Of a DNA stretch of 64,000 bases, positions 18,676-26,362 are shown in pieces. A program made the translations under genes and the position numbers. The stretch is from CALFMR01 sp035550595. Lineage in GTDB: Bacteria > Acidobacteriota > Vicinamibacteria > Vicinamibacterales > SCN-69-37. Numbering within the stretch: the stretch's first letter is position 1; each line of letters opens with the position of its first letter. Under the pieces are notes generated by a model. That model ran no database searches and was not told where the DNA came from. It worked only from the letters and a program-made list of their open reading frames with translations. The stretch covers positions 21,049 to 85,048 of the forward strand of contig DASZOV010000001.1 in assembly GCA_035550595.1 (NCBI GenBank), read 5' to 3'.

Positions 18676-20625
18676 CTACACTTGCGGCGGACGGCCGGTC
18701 AGGCGGCTGACGATCTTGCGTGAGACGTAGACCGGGTCGGTCGCGGCGCGGCGCACGCGGCGGGCGGTGCGCTTGAGCGGATGGTAGACGAAGCGATTGG
18801 GCCAGCCGGCGAAGACGCGGTTGATCGGATTCCACAGGTGGCGCCCGCGAAGCATGGCGCGCTGGTGGAGCGGCATACGGCGCGTTTGCTGCGCCTTGCG
18901 CACGATCGGACAGGCCGGCGATTCGAGGCAGTAGCTGTGCAGCTTGTCGTGCAGGAGCGCCGCGCGGATGGCCTGCATCTTCTTCGAATTCCAGACCGTC
19001 CGATACTCTTCCATCGGCGCGATGGGTGCGCCACCGTAGGAACACGGCAACACGCCTCGGCGCAGGATGTACAGACTCTTCCAGGGCTCGAGGCACGCGG
19101 GCTCACGTTCGGGCCCCAGTGACGGCAGCGCCGCCGGGAGCGGCATCACGTCCGCTGCGGCACTCTCGTCGCCGCACACGATGACGGGTGCTGATTCAAC
19201 GTCGACAGTTGAGGAGCCAGCCTCATCGGCGGCAGCGACTGCTGGTACCGGTGCGGCGACGTCGTTCGTCTCGACCGCGATCGGCGACGCGGTCGACGGA
19301 AGCGCGGAGGCCGAGTCCGCGGCGGGCTCGGAGTCGACGACGCCGGCCGTCATCGCCTCCTCGATGCCGGCCTCGAACGCTTCGCCGAACGTCTCGCGCA
19401 TCGATCCGCCGAAGTCCATCTGATCGGCGAGTTCGACGTGCAGCCGCTTGCACAACGCTGCGGCGCGCGCACTCGCGCGTACGAGCTCATCGAACGGCAG
19501 CAGCTCCCGCCGGTAATCGAAGTGATAGCCCGATCGCTGCCAGTCGAGCGTCGTCGTCTCCGTGTAGTTCAGCGGGCGCAGCACGAGCCGATCCGCCTGG
19601 AGGTCGGCCGCCAAGCGGATGAACGCGTCCAGCTCGTGGAGGTTGCACCGCATCGGCATGAAGACGACGTGGACGCGCGGCAGACCACCGCGTCCGCCCT
19701 TGGCCTCGATGAGCCGGCGCAGATTGCGCAGCAGGCTCGCGAAGCGATCGTTGCGCAGCTTCGCGTACGTTTCGGCCGTGGCCGCGTCGAGCGAGACGTA
19801 CAGATCGATCGGCAGGCCGAGCAGCTTCTGGATGTTGCGATCGGTGAGGATCTGGCCGTTGGTGGTCATCTGCAGGACCTTCCCCTCGGCCCTGAAGACG
19901 TCCAGGAGCTCGTCCAGATTCTTCATCATGAACGGCTCGCCGATCGAGCAGTTGTTGAGCGTCGTCGAGTTGTCGAAGAACGCGCCCCACTCGCGCAGCG
20001 TCTCGCGCGTGAACGGGACCGTCGTGCGATCGCCCTCGAGATTCTTGGCGAAATCCCACTCGCAGTAGACGCAAGGCGGCTTGACGTTGCACACGCCGTG
20101 CAGATCGATGCCGAGGTTGGGCGGCGTCGACTGCAGGACGGTCCGGCCGTCGGCGAGTTCCTGCTGATTGAGCACCAGGTTGTCGTACTGGCGCAGCAGC
20201 GCCGCGTGGCGGCCGGCATCGGCGTGCAGACGCACGTTTCGGAGGCGCACGGCGAGCTGACGAGAATCCGGCGGATGGTACTCGCGCGGAAACGCCTTGT
20301 TCACCGTCAACGTGACGATGGTCGCGTCGGCCGAGATCGGGATCGACAACGGTCCCCATCCAGCGGCCAGCGGATGGGAGACGTCAGTCGCACCCGCGGA
20401 GATCGTCAGCGTCTGCGTGCGATCGCGATATTCGGAGAGGACGCCGAACTCGAGAAAGCGATCGGTCACGTCCGGCGGGATGTGCAGCACGGCGTGGGGC
20501 TGCATCCAGCGGAACGTGCCCGCGTCCTCGCGTTCTTCCTCGTAGAATCCGTCGCCGAACAACACCTCGGGCGCAGACGGCGGGAGGACGGCAGAGTCCG
20601 GTTGGCCGGGAAGGGACGGCCGCAT
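18676..20625 (-). CDS. Radical SAM/SPASM-like protein with N-terminal beta domain and an internal Ala/Pro-rich insert
   Basis: 649 residues from the ATG at 20625. Residues ~1-150 form a beta-rich domain. The radical SAM cluster is C179-x5-C185-x2-C188 (GVCNVKPPCVYCEWD), followed by SIGEPFMMKNLDELLDVF and LQMTTNGQIL, the usual second and third barrel elements. Residues near 435-505 are a low-complexity Ala/Ser/Pro/Val stretch, after which a SPASM-like segment carries ACLEPWKSLYILRRGVLPCSY and YCLESPACPIV for auxiliary clusters. It belongs to the peptide- or sugar-modifying branch; the substrate is unknown. The frame stays open to 21369, but that part overlaps the cytochrome gene. No good RBS was found. 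Confidence 0.8.
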   Translation of the reverse strand: MRPSLPGQPDSAVLPPSAPEVLFGDGFYEEEREDAGTFRWMQPHAVLHIPPDVTDRFLEFGVLSEYRDRTQTLTISAGATDVSHPLAAGWGPLSIPISADATIVTLTVNKAFPREYHPPDSRQLAVRLRNVRLHADAGRHAALLRQYDNLVLNQQELADGRTVLQSTPPNLGIDLHGVCNVKPPCVYCEWDFAKNLEGDRTTVPFTRETLREWGAFFDNSTTLNNCSIGEPFMMKNLDELLDVFRAEGKVLQMTTNGQILTDRNIQKLLGLPIDLYVSLDAATAETYAKLRNDRFASLLRNLRRLIEAKGGRGGLPRVHVVFMPMRCNLHELDAFIRLAADLQADRLVLRPLNYTETTTLDWQRSGYHFDYRRELLPFDELVRASARAAALCKRLHVELADQMDFGGSMRETFGEAFEAGIEEAMTAGVVDSEPAADSASALPSTASPIAVETNDVAAPVPAVAAADEAGSSTVDVESAPVIVCGDESAAADVMPLPAALPSLGPEREPACLEPWKSLYILRRGVLPCSYGGAPIAPMEEYRTVWNSKKMQAIRAALLHDKLHSYCLESPACPIVRKAQQTRRMPLHQRAMLRGRHLWNPINRVFAGWPNRFVYHPLKRTARRVRRAATDPVYVSRKIVSRLTGRPPQV

Positions 20626-20732
20626 ATGGGTGTGCGGCGGGATTCTACCGGATTTCCAACGTCTTCGGGCGAAAAGACGCGTGGGCGGCGCCGGGGGCCT
20701 GGCCGCCGCGCTGGCGCGGCCGCCAAGGCCGG

Positions 20733-21215
20733 CTACTTCTTGGGCGAAGTCTTCAGGGACTCGCGCACGCGCGCGACGTCGGCTTCGAGGACGACGCCGT
20801 AGGCGTTGCTCCCCGTGTTCCGCACGAACGTCGCGACAGCGGCCACCTGCCGGTCGGCCAGCGATCCGAACGGCGGCATGTTGCCGTTGGCCGATCCTTT
20901 GATGATCTGCGTGACGACCTTGTCCTTGTTGGCGAGGACGGTGTCGCCATCGAGCGTGGGGCCCGCGCCGCCGGGCATGTGGCACTCGAAGCAGTTCGTG
21001 CCGTACACGTCCTGGCCCTCGTCGAGAAGGGCGTCCATCTGGTCCGCCTGTCCGGAATCGGCTGTTGCTGGCGCGGGCGCTGCCTGCGAAGCGTCGCCGG
21101 CCGGCGCGTCCTGACGCGCGGCTTCCGCGCGCCCTCGCGCACTCGACCAGCACAGGACACCTGCCACGACGACGACGGACACCAACGGCCACAGACGAAC
21201 GGACCCACGCGACAT
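20733..21215 (-). CDS. Exported monohaem c-type cytochrome
   Basis: 160 residues with an uncleaved anchor or signal peptide (LWPLVSVVVVAGVLCWSSARG) and a flexible Ala/Pro linker. A class I cytochrome domain follows: haem site C75-F-E-C78-H79 and the probable axial methionine M113 in NGNMPPFGSL. It carries single electrons in the periplasm. The ATG at 21215 has GGAG eight bases upstream. It is upstream of the radical SAM gene on the same strand. Being near the GMC/subunit-3 pair, it could accept electrons from a dehydrogenase, though this is positional inference. Confidence 0.88.
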   Translation of the reverse strand: MSRGSVRLWPLVSVVVVAGVLCWSSARGRAEAARQDAPAGDASQAAPAPATADSGQADQMDALLDEGQDVYGTNCFECHMPGGAGPTLDGDTVLANKDKVVTQIIKGSANGNMPPFGSLADRQVAAVATFVRNTGSNAYGVVLEADVARVRESLKTSPKK

Positions 21216-21271
21216 GACGAGCACTCCAGGCGTCATTGTATCTTCTGTCCAGTCCGCGCGCAGATGATCGA

Positions 21272-22264
21272 ATGGCGCGCGTTACAATTGGCCAGCCGAT
21301 GCCGGACTCGCTCCACGCCGCACCGCGGCACGTTTCCACGTCCACGCCCTCGCCCGCCGGCGTCGTCATCGGCCTGCACGTGCCGCATGCCTTCGGGGCG
21401 CGACGACTCGACGCAGACGATGTGCTCCGCCGCCTCGTTCAGCTCGACGTCCACGTCAGCGTCGTGGATGCCGCGTTCATCGAGCAGACGCTCGGCGCGC
21501 CAATCGAACCGGACATTCTGAATCCACCGGAACTCGACGAAGAGCACGGCCTCATTCCACTCGAGCAGGTCGTCTTCGACGAAGCGCTCGCGGTGGGACG
21601 CGCGGCGTTCGCCGCGCAAGTGCGCACCTGGCGCGTGGCCGCCGATCTGACGCCGCTGGCCGACCTTCGTCGCACGTGGGACGACGCAGGCGTGCGCATC
21701 GCAACGATTCACTGGCCGAATCTGACGGCGCTGAGCAACGAGGAAGTCGAGTACGCGTTTCGTGCGGCCGCGGCCGTGGGCGCGGGAGCAATCGCGACGG
21801 AACTTTCGCTCGGCGCGCCGCAGCGTCTCGCGCCCGTGGCCGAACGCCACGGTGTCGCGATCGCATTCCACGCGCACGACGACGCCGATCCGATGGACCT
21901 CGAGGCGGCGCTCGGCTACTCGCCGTTCATCGGCGCGGACGTCGATCTGGGGCAGTGGCTCGTGGCGGGCGCGGGCTCCCCGCTCGCGTTCTTGACAACG
22001 CATGCCGATCGGATCGCCATGGTTCGGCTGACCGATCGTCAGACGAGCGACGGCGCGCTGACCTGGTTCGGCGAGGGCGAGTCGCCCATCCGCGAGGTGC
22101 TCCAGGCCATGCGCACGCACGCCTGGTCCTTTCCCGCCATCGTCGAGATCGGCTACGACCTGGCGAGCGACGCGGACCAGATGACCGAAGTCGCGCGGGC
22201 GCTCGCGCTTTGCCGGACGGGCACTGCGGGCGCGGGTTCCGTGGCCGCCAGCGGATCAAGTTAG
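21272..22264 (+). CDS. Sugar phosphate isomerase/epimerase-like TIM barrel
   Basis: About 330 residues with the xylose-isomerase-like AP-endonuclease-2 fold. Strands are GVVIGLHVPHAF and VHVSVVDAAF; then VRIATIHWPNL, GAGAIATELSL, GVAIAFHAHDDADPMDLEAAL, FIGADVDLGQWL, IAMVRLTDRQ and FPAIVEIGYDL follow the barrel order, with E/D/H metal ligands on strand ends. Such proteins isomerise or cleave sugars, including 3-keto-sugars made by GMC dehydrogenases. The start is uncertain (ATG 21272 or 21299; no clear RBS). The stop codon lies at the edge of a repeat element. Confidence 0.7.
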   Translation: MARVTIGQPMPDSLHAAPRHVSTSTPSPAGVVIGLHVPHAFGARRLDADDVLRRLVQLDVHVSVVDAAFIEQTLGAPIEPDILNPPELDEEHGLIPLEQVVFDEALAVGRAAFAAQVRTWRVAADLTPLADLRRTWDDAGVRIATIHWPNLTALSNEEVEYAFRAAAAVGAGAIATELSLGAPQRLAPVAERHGVAIAFHAHDDADPMDLEAALGYSPFIGADVDLGQWLVAGAGSPLAFLTTHADRIAMVRLTDRQTSDGALTWFGEGESPIREVLQAMRTHAWSFPAIVEIGYDLASDADQMTEVARALALCRTGTAGAGSVAASGSS

Positions 22265-22386
22265 AAGTTGGAAGCCAGAAGCCAGAAGTTCGGGTGGCGC
22301 CTTCGGCGCGACTTTCGACAGGACAAAAAAAGATGCCCGGGCCGGCGCAAGCCGCCCGGGCATCCTCACTTCTGCCTTCTAACTTG
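22256..22386. repeat. Repeat element bounded by 10-bp inverted repeats (family 1)
   Basis: AAGTTAGAAG at 22258-22267 is matched by its exact complement CTTCTAACTT at 22376-22385. Inside are GAAGCCAGAAGCCAGAAGTT units, the hairpin GGCGCCTTCGGCGC, and a terminator stem-loop. The left part recurs at 36.35 and 57.97 kb. Confidence 0.8.
22325..22364 (-). terminator. Rho-independent terminator for the GMC/subunit-3 operon
   Basis: Perfect 11-bp stem (22332-22342 with 22354-22364, arm GATGCCCGGGC) and, on the minus strand, seven T residues after it (A7 at 22325-22331). It lies 25 bp past the stop of the subunit-3 gene. Confidence 0.88.
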
Positions 22387-22388
22387 CC

Positions 22389-22973
22389 CTATTTGAACGG
22401 GCTGTGCGCGATCACGTAGTCGATGTCTTCCTGCGGCACCGTGAACGTGGCGTGCGGCGGGCGTCCGCCCGGGTTGATGTCGAGGATCCCGAGCTCGCTC
22501 GTGTAGAAGCCGTCGACCGTCATCCGTCGCAGCAGCGTGAAGAAGTCCACGCCGATGGCGTTGTCGGCCGTGCGATTCTTCTTGAACGCGATGACGTCGA
22601 GCAGGCCCGTCTGCTGCGCATGCGTCGCGCCCACGAAGTCACTCTGATGCTGCGTCTTCATCGTCGTGTCGAGCCAGCCGAGGCCGGTTTCGTACTTCGA
22701 CTTCAAGTCCGCGTTCACGTTCACGAGTGAGTCGATCCACGCCGGCACGCCGGCGAGCACGGCGCCCGGGCGGCCGTTCTCGACCGGGATGATGAGGTCG
22801 GTGAGCCGCTCGAGCGTCTGGTACTCATGCGGCGAGAGCGCCGTCGCATGATCGGGCGCCACGAACTGCTCGGCGGCACGAACCTCGCGCAGCAGCAGAT
22901 GATCGACGACGCCGGCCGCGGCAAAGGCGGCGGCGAGCTGGCTGAGCGCCTGACGTCGCGTGATCTCAGACAT
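22389..22973 (-). CDS. Gluconate 2-dehydrogenase subunit 3 family protein (Tat-exported small subunit)
   Basis: 194 residues. The N-terminus EITRRQALSQLAAAFAAAGVV is a twin-arginine signal. The body follows the subunit-3 pattern: LSPHEYQTLERLTDLIIPVEN, GVPAWIDSLV, and FFTLLRRMTVDGFYTSELGI near the end. In this family the small subunit carries the Tat signal and brings the folded FAD subunit through the membrane with it. Its start overlaps the end of the GMC gene by 8 bp, so the pair is one operon. Confidence 0.9.
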   Translation of the reverse strand: MSEITRRQALSQLAAAFAAAGVVDHLLLREVRAAEQFVAPDHATALSPHEYQTLERLTDLIIPVENGRPGAVLAGVPAWIDSLVNVNADLKSKYETGLGWLDTTMKTQHQSDFVGATHAQQTGLLDVIAFKKNRTADNAIGVDFFTLLRRMTVDGFYTSELGILDINPGGRPPHATFTVPQEDIDYVIAHSPFK

Positions 22974-24816
22974 TGCCCTTCCTCATTTCTTCCGCGAGAT
23001 ATTCGGCCGTCCGCCACGCGAGCGCGATGATCGTGTGGGTCGGATTCTTGTCGCCGTGGCTCGCGAAGGGTCCACCGTCGGCGGAGAAGACGTTCGGGAC
23101 GTCGTGCACCTGGCAGAAGCTGTTGACGACGCTGTTGTCGGGGCTCGTACCCATGCGCACGCAGCCCACCTCGTGGATGATGCCGCCGCCGGCACCGAGC
23201 TGCGGGCGGTTGTCGGCCGGCGCCGCAACGGCCTGCTGCGGCGGTGCCGCGGTCGCGCCCGCGGCGCCACCCGGTCCTCGACCGGCCGGGCCACCCCGGC
23301 CGGTGAAGCCGGCGGCGGGGCCACCGCCACGACGTCCCGGTCCGCGGCCGCGCGGCGCGTTGATCGTGCCGCCGAGCGTCTCGAGAATCGCGGTGAAGTT
23401 GTCACGCATGTGCCGCGCCTCGTTCAGCTCGTAGTCGCTCCACTTCCAGTGGAAGCGCAGCACGGGGATGCCCCACTTGTCCTTCTTGTCCGGATCGATC
23501 TCGCAGTACTTGTTCTCGTCGGGCACCGTCGAACCACGGCCGCTGAGGCTGATGTTCACGCCGCCGTGGTACGACTCGCGGATCGCCTTCTTCATCGGCA
23601 GGCCGTAGCCTTCGCTCTCGGCGTAGGCCGCCGATCCGAACCCGAGCGACGGAATGCCGAACCCGCCGCCGCCCACTTCGATGTGGTAGCCCAGCGGGAA
23701 GTCGAGCTTCTTGTAATCGTCGGCCGCCCACCAGGGAATGTACAGGTGCGCGCCGTAGCCTTCGGTCGCGAAAGGCGTCGGGATGTCGCGCATGTACGGG
23801 ACGGTGGCCGACATGCCGAAGCCCGTGGTGTCGGTGAGGTACTTGCCGACGTTGCCGCCCGAGTTGCCGATGCCGTTCGGATGCCGCGCCGACTTCGAGT
23901 TGAGCAGCAGCCGCGCCGACTCGCACGCCGAGGCCGACAGCACGACCGTCCGGCACTTGACCTGCCGTTCCTGCCCGGTCGCCTTGTCGATGTACGACAC
24001 GGCCGTGACCTTGCCCGACGCGTCGGTGATGAGCTCACGCGCCATCGCGTTGGTCAGCACGGTGACGCGGCCGGTCTCCATCGCGGGGAAGATCTGCACG
24101 TAGGCCGACGCGTAGTTCGAGGCGAACTTGCAGCCGCGGCCGCACTGACCGCAGTAGACGCAGCCCGGACGCCCGTTGAGCGGCGACGTGATGACGGCCT
24201 GCCGCGCCGCGGTCGCCTTGATGCCGAGCTTCTGACACGAACGATAGACGAGATGCTCGTGCGGCTTGAACGGCGCCGGCGTCTGGAAGATGCCGTCGGG
24301 CGCGCTCTTCAGCCCTTCACGCCGGCCGGTGACGCCGACGAGCCGTTCCGCCTTGTCGTAGTACGGCGCGAGGTCGTCGTAGCCGATCGGCCAGTCGAAG
24401 CCGACGCCGCGCATCGACTTGTTCTTGAAGTCGTAGTCCGAGTACCGGAGCTGCACGCGCGAGTAGTGCAGCGTGCGGCCGCCGATGACGCGCGATCGCG
24501 ACCAGCGGAACTGGCTGCCTTCGGCCACCGTGTACGGCTCGTCGACCGGATTCGGCGAGAAGAAGACGCTCGTGTCCTGACGCCCGGCCCCCTCGCCGGT
24601 CGTGTAGAGCGTGGCCGCCTCTCCTGCACCGCGATGCCAGTCGTCGAGCGGACTGGTCAGCGTCTGGAACGTATCGCGCGTCACCATGGGACCGGCGTCC
24701 ATGAGGAGCACGCGGATCCCCATGTCGGCCAGCACCTTGGTGACCGTTCCGCCCCCGGCGCCGGATCCGATGATCACGACGTCATGGACGGTCGAGCTGG
24801 ATGTGTCTTGCACCAT
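22966..24816 (-). CDS. GMC-family FAD oxidoreductase (sugar/alcohol dehydrogenase large subunit)
   Basis: 616 residues. VVIIGSGAGGGTVTKVLADMG is the FAD Rossmann motif. A cysteine cluster CVYCGQCGRGCKF near residue 220 is shared by the fructoside/gluconate dehydrogenase branch. GGIIHEVGCVRMG and NPTHTIIALAWRTAEYL hold the catalytic His region. A Gly/Arg/Pro/Ala-rich insert (about residues 485-545, RGPGRRGGGPAAGF and similar) is inserted just before the catalytic segment. No signal peptide is present, consistent with co-export on the Tat-tagged small subunit. GGGAGAGAT precedes the ATG. Likely oxidises a sugar or sugar alcohol and passes electrons to a cytochrome. Confidence 0.9.
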   Translation of the reverse strand: MVQDTSSSTVHDVVIIGSGAGGGTVTKVLADMGIRVLLMDAGPMVTRDTFQTLTSPLDDWHRGAGEAATLYTTGEGAGRQDTSVFFSPNPVDEPYTVAEGSQFRWSRSRVIGGRTLHYSRVQLRYSDYDFKNKSMRGVGFDWPIGYDDLAPYYDKAERLVGVTGRREGLKSAPDGIFQTPAPFKPHEHLVYRSCQKLGIKATAARQAVITSPLNGRPGCVYCGQCGRGCKFASNYASAYVQIFPAMETGRVTVLTNAMARELITDASGKVTAVSYIDKATGQERQVKCRTVVLSASACESARLLLNSKSARHPNGIGNSGGNVGKYLTDTTGFGMSATVPYMRDIPTPFATEGYGAHLYIPWWAADDYKKLDFPLGYHIEVGGGGFGIPSLGFGSAAYAESEGYGLPMKKAIRESYHGGVNISLSGRGSTVPDENKYCEIDPDKKDKWGIPVLRFHWKWSDYELNEARHMRDNFTAILETLGGTINAPRGRGPGRRGGGPAAGFTGRGGPAGRGPGGAAGATAAPPQQAVAAPADNRPQLGAGGGIIHEVGCVRMGTSPDNSVVNSFCQVHDVPNVFSADGGPFASHGDKNPTHTIIALAWRTAEYLAEEMRKGNV

Positions 24817-25011
24817 ATCTCTCCCCCAAAGAACTGCGTCCCCGCCTGAACGCGGGCCCAGTCTAGCTGACCAACAGGTCGGATGCCAGAACGGAAGGAG
24901 GGGTGAGCGGTATGACCGCCATGAGCCGATCGCCGGCGCGCAGAGTGCCGACGCCCTTGGTCAGACTATGGAATGGAAGAGACGGACGGACGTCGGCTGT
25001 CCGGGGCGACG

Positions 25012-26355
25012 TCAGTGCGTGCGCGAGCGCGCTGACGCGCCGGTCGCCGCACGCCCGAGATGCCGCGCGACGATGACGATGGGCGCGGCGAGGCAAAGCC
25101 AGGACAAGGCATCCCAGATGCCGTCGCCGAGAAGCGCGGACACGAGACCGACGCCGATCGTCACGGCGAGCACGATGGGCATGCGCCAGAGCGGCCCGTC
25201 AGTGCCGCGTTGGCGTCGCGGGCTCGGCAACTTTTCGATTGGCTGCCGTTGGTGCTGGCGGCGGCGCCAGGCCCAGAGCCAGAGGCCGGTCGTGAGCACC
25301 GCGATGGTGGCGAGATCGAGCACGGTCCACAACGCCTTCAACGGCCACCAACCGTAGTCGCCGAAGTGCAGCGGCCGCGAGAGCTCGAGCACGCGCAGGT
25401 ACCACGGCAGGCCACGCGCCGATGCCACCTGACCCGTCGCGGCGTCGACGAGCACGGGCGTGAAGAGGTGCGCGGTGAGCGGCGTGGCGCCGTGCATCCA
25501 GATCAGGTAGTGCCGCGGCGTGGCGAAGCGCGACGGCGGAAAGCCTTCGCTCGTCGGCGTCATGCCCGGCAACGCGCGACGAGCGGCGTCAACAGCCGCC
25601 CGCGGCGAACTCGGCGTCGCCAGCGCCGGCTGGTTGGCGTACGGCGCGAGGAGGCGATCGACTTCCGTTCCCTGCCACGCCGCGAAGAGCGGCGCCTCGA
25701 GCGTGTTCACGAACCCCGTCGTCGCGACGACCACGAGCCAGGCCGCGGTCGTGATGCCAACGAGATTGTGCAGATCGAGCCAGGCGAGCCGTCGCGATCG
25801 ATCCGCGCGAATGCCGCCGAAGTCGACGCGCCGCATGAACGGGCCGTACAGGATCACACCCGAGATGACGGCGAGCACAATGGACAGTCCGGCGAGACCC
25901 AGGAGCGCTTCGCCTGCCGCTCCGGCGAAGAGCGTGCTGTGCAGATCGAGCAGCCGGTCGATCCATCGATTCTGCGGAGGCCGATCGACAGCAACCGCGC
26001 CCGTCCAGCGATCGAACATCAGCCGATGCACGTCCTCGAGCGGCGCGTCGACGGCGGCCGCGAGCCCGACGCCGATGACGTCGGGTTCGCGATCGTCCCA
26101 GAAGACGAACTGCACGTGCTCACCGGGACGCGCGGTCCGCGCGCGGGCGACGAGGTCGTCGACCGCGAGCGGCGCGGCCGCCGCCGCGTGCGGCGTCGAC
26201 GGCACGGGCGGCGCGAGGATCGCGTCGATCTCGTCGTGAAAGATGAGCGGCAGGCCCGTCAGACACGAGACCAGCAGGAACGCCGTGCTGGCGACGCTCG
26301 TCCACGTGTGGACGCGCTGCCAGGCACGCACACTCACGCGCGGCCTCCACCGCAC
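25012..26355 (-). CDS. PepSY-associated membrane protein (ferrisiderophore-reductase-like)
   Basis: 447 residues with four or more transmembrane helices: WTSVASTAFLLVSCLTGLPLIF, LLGLAGLSIVLAVISGVILYG, LVGITTAAWLVVVATTGFVN, and a final group TVLDLATIAVLTTGLWLWAW and MPIVLAVTIGVGLVSALL. Histidines flank the helices (RVHTW, DLHSTLF, DLHNLVG), as in PepSY_TM proteins that carry haem and reduce ferric siderophores at the inner membrane. The GTG start is 8 bp past the siderophore-receptor stop, so both are expressed together. Confidence 0.85.
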   Translation of the reverse strand: MRWRPRVSVRAWQRVHTWTSVASTAFLLVSCLTGLPLIFHDEIDAILAPPVPSTPHAAAAAPLAVDDLVARARTARPGEHVQFVFWDDREPDVIGVGLAAAVDAPLEDVHRLMFDRWTGAVAVDRPPQNRWIDRLLDLHSTLFAGAAGEALLGLAGLSIVLAVISGVILYGPFMRRVDFGGIRADRSRRLAWLDLHNLVGITTAAWLVVVATTGFVNTLEAPLFAAWQGTEVDRLLAPYANQPALATPSSPRAAVDAARRALPGMTPTSEGFPPSRFATPRHYLIWMHGATPLTAHLFTPVLVDAATGQVASARGLPWYLRVLELSRPLHFGDYGWWPLKALWTVLDLATIAVLTTGLWLWAWRRRQHQRQPIEKLPSPRRQRGTDGPLWRMPIVLAVTIGVGLVSALLGDGIWDALSWLCLAAPIVIVARHLGRAATGASARSRTH

Positions 26356-26362
26356 GGCGATG

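Noticed and set aside
20626..21369. N-terminal extension of the radical SAM frame
   Set aside because: It overlaps the cytochrome c gene, which has a haem motif, signal peptide and RBS in another frame, and the extension reads as Arg/Gly/Ala-rich noise.
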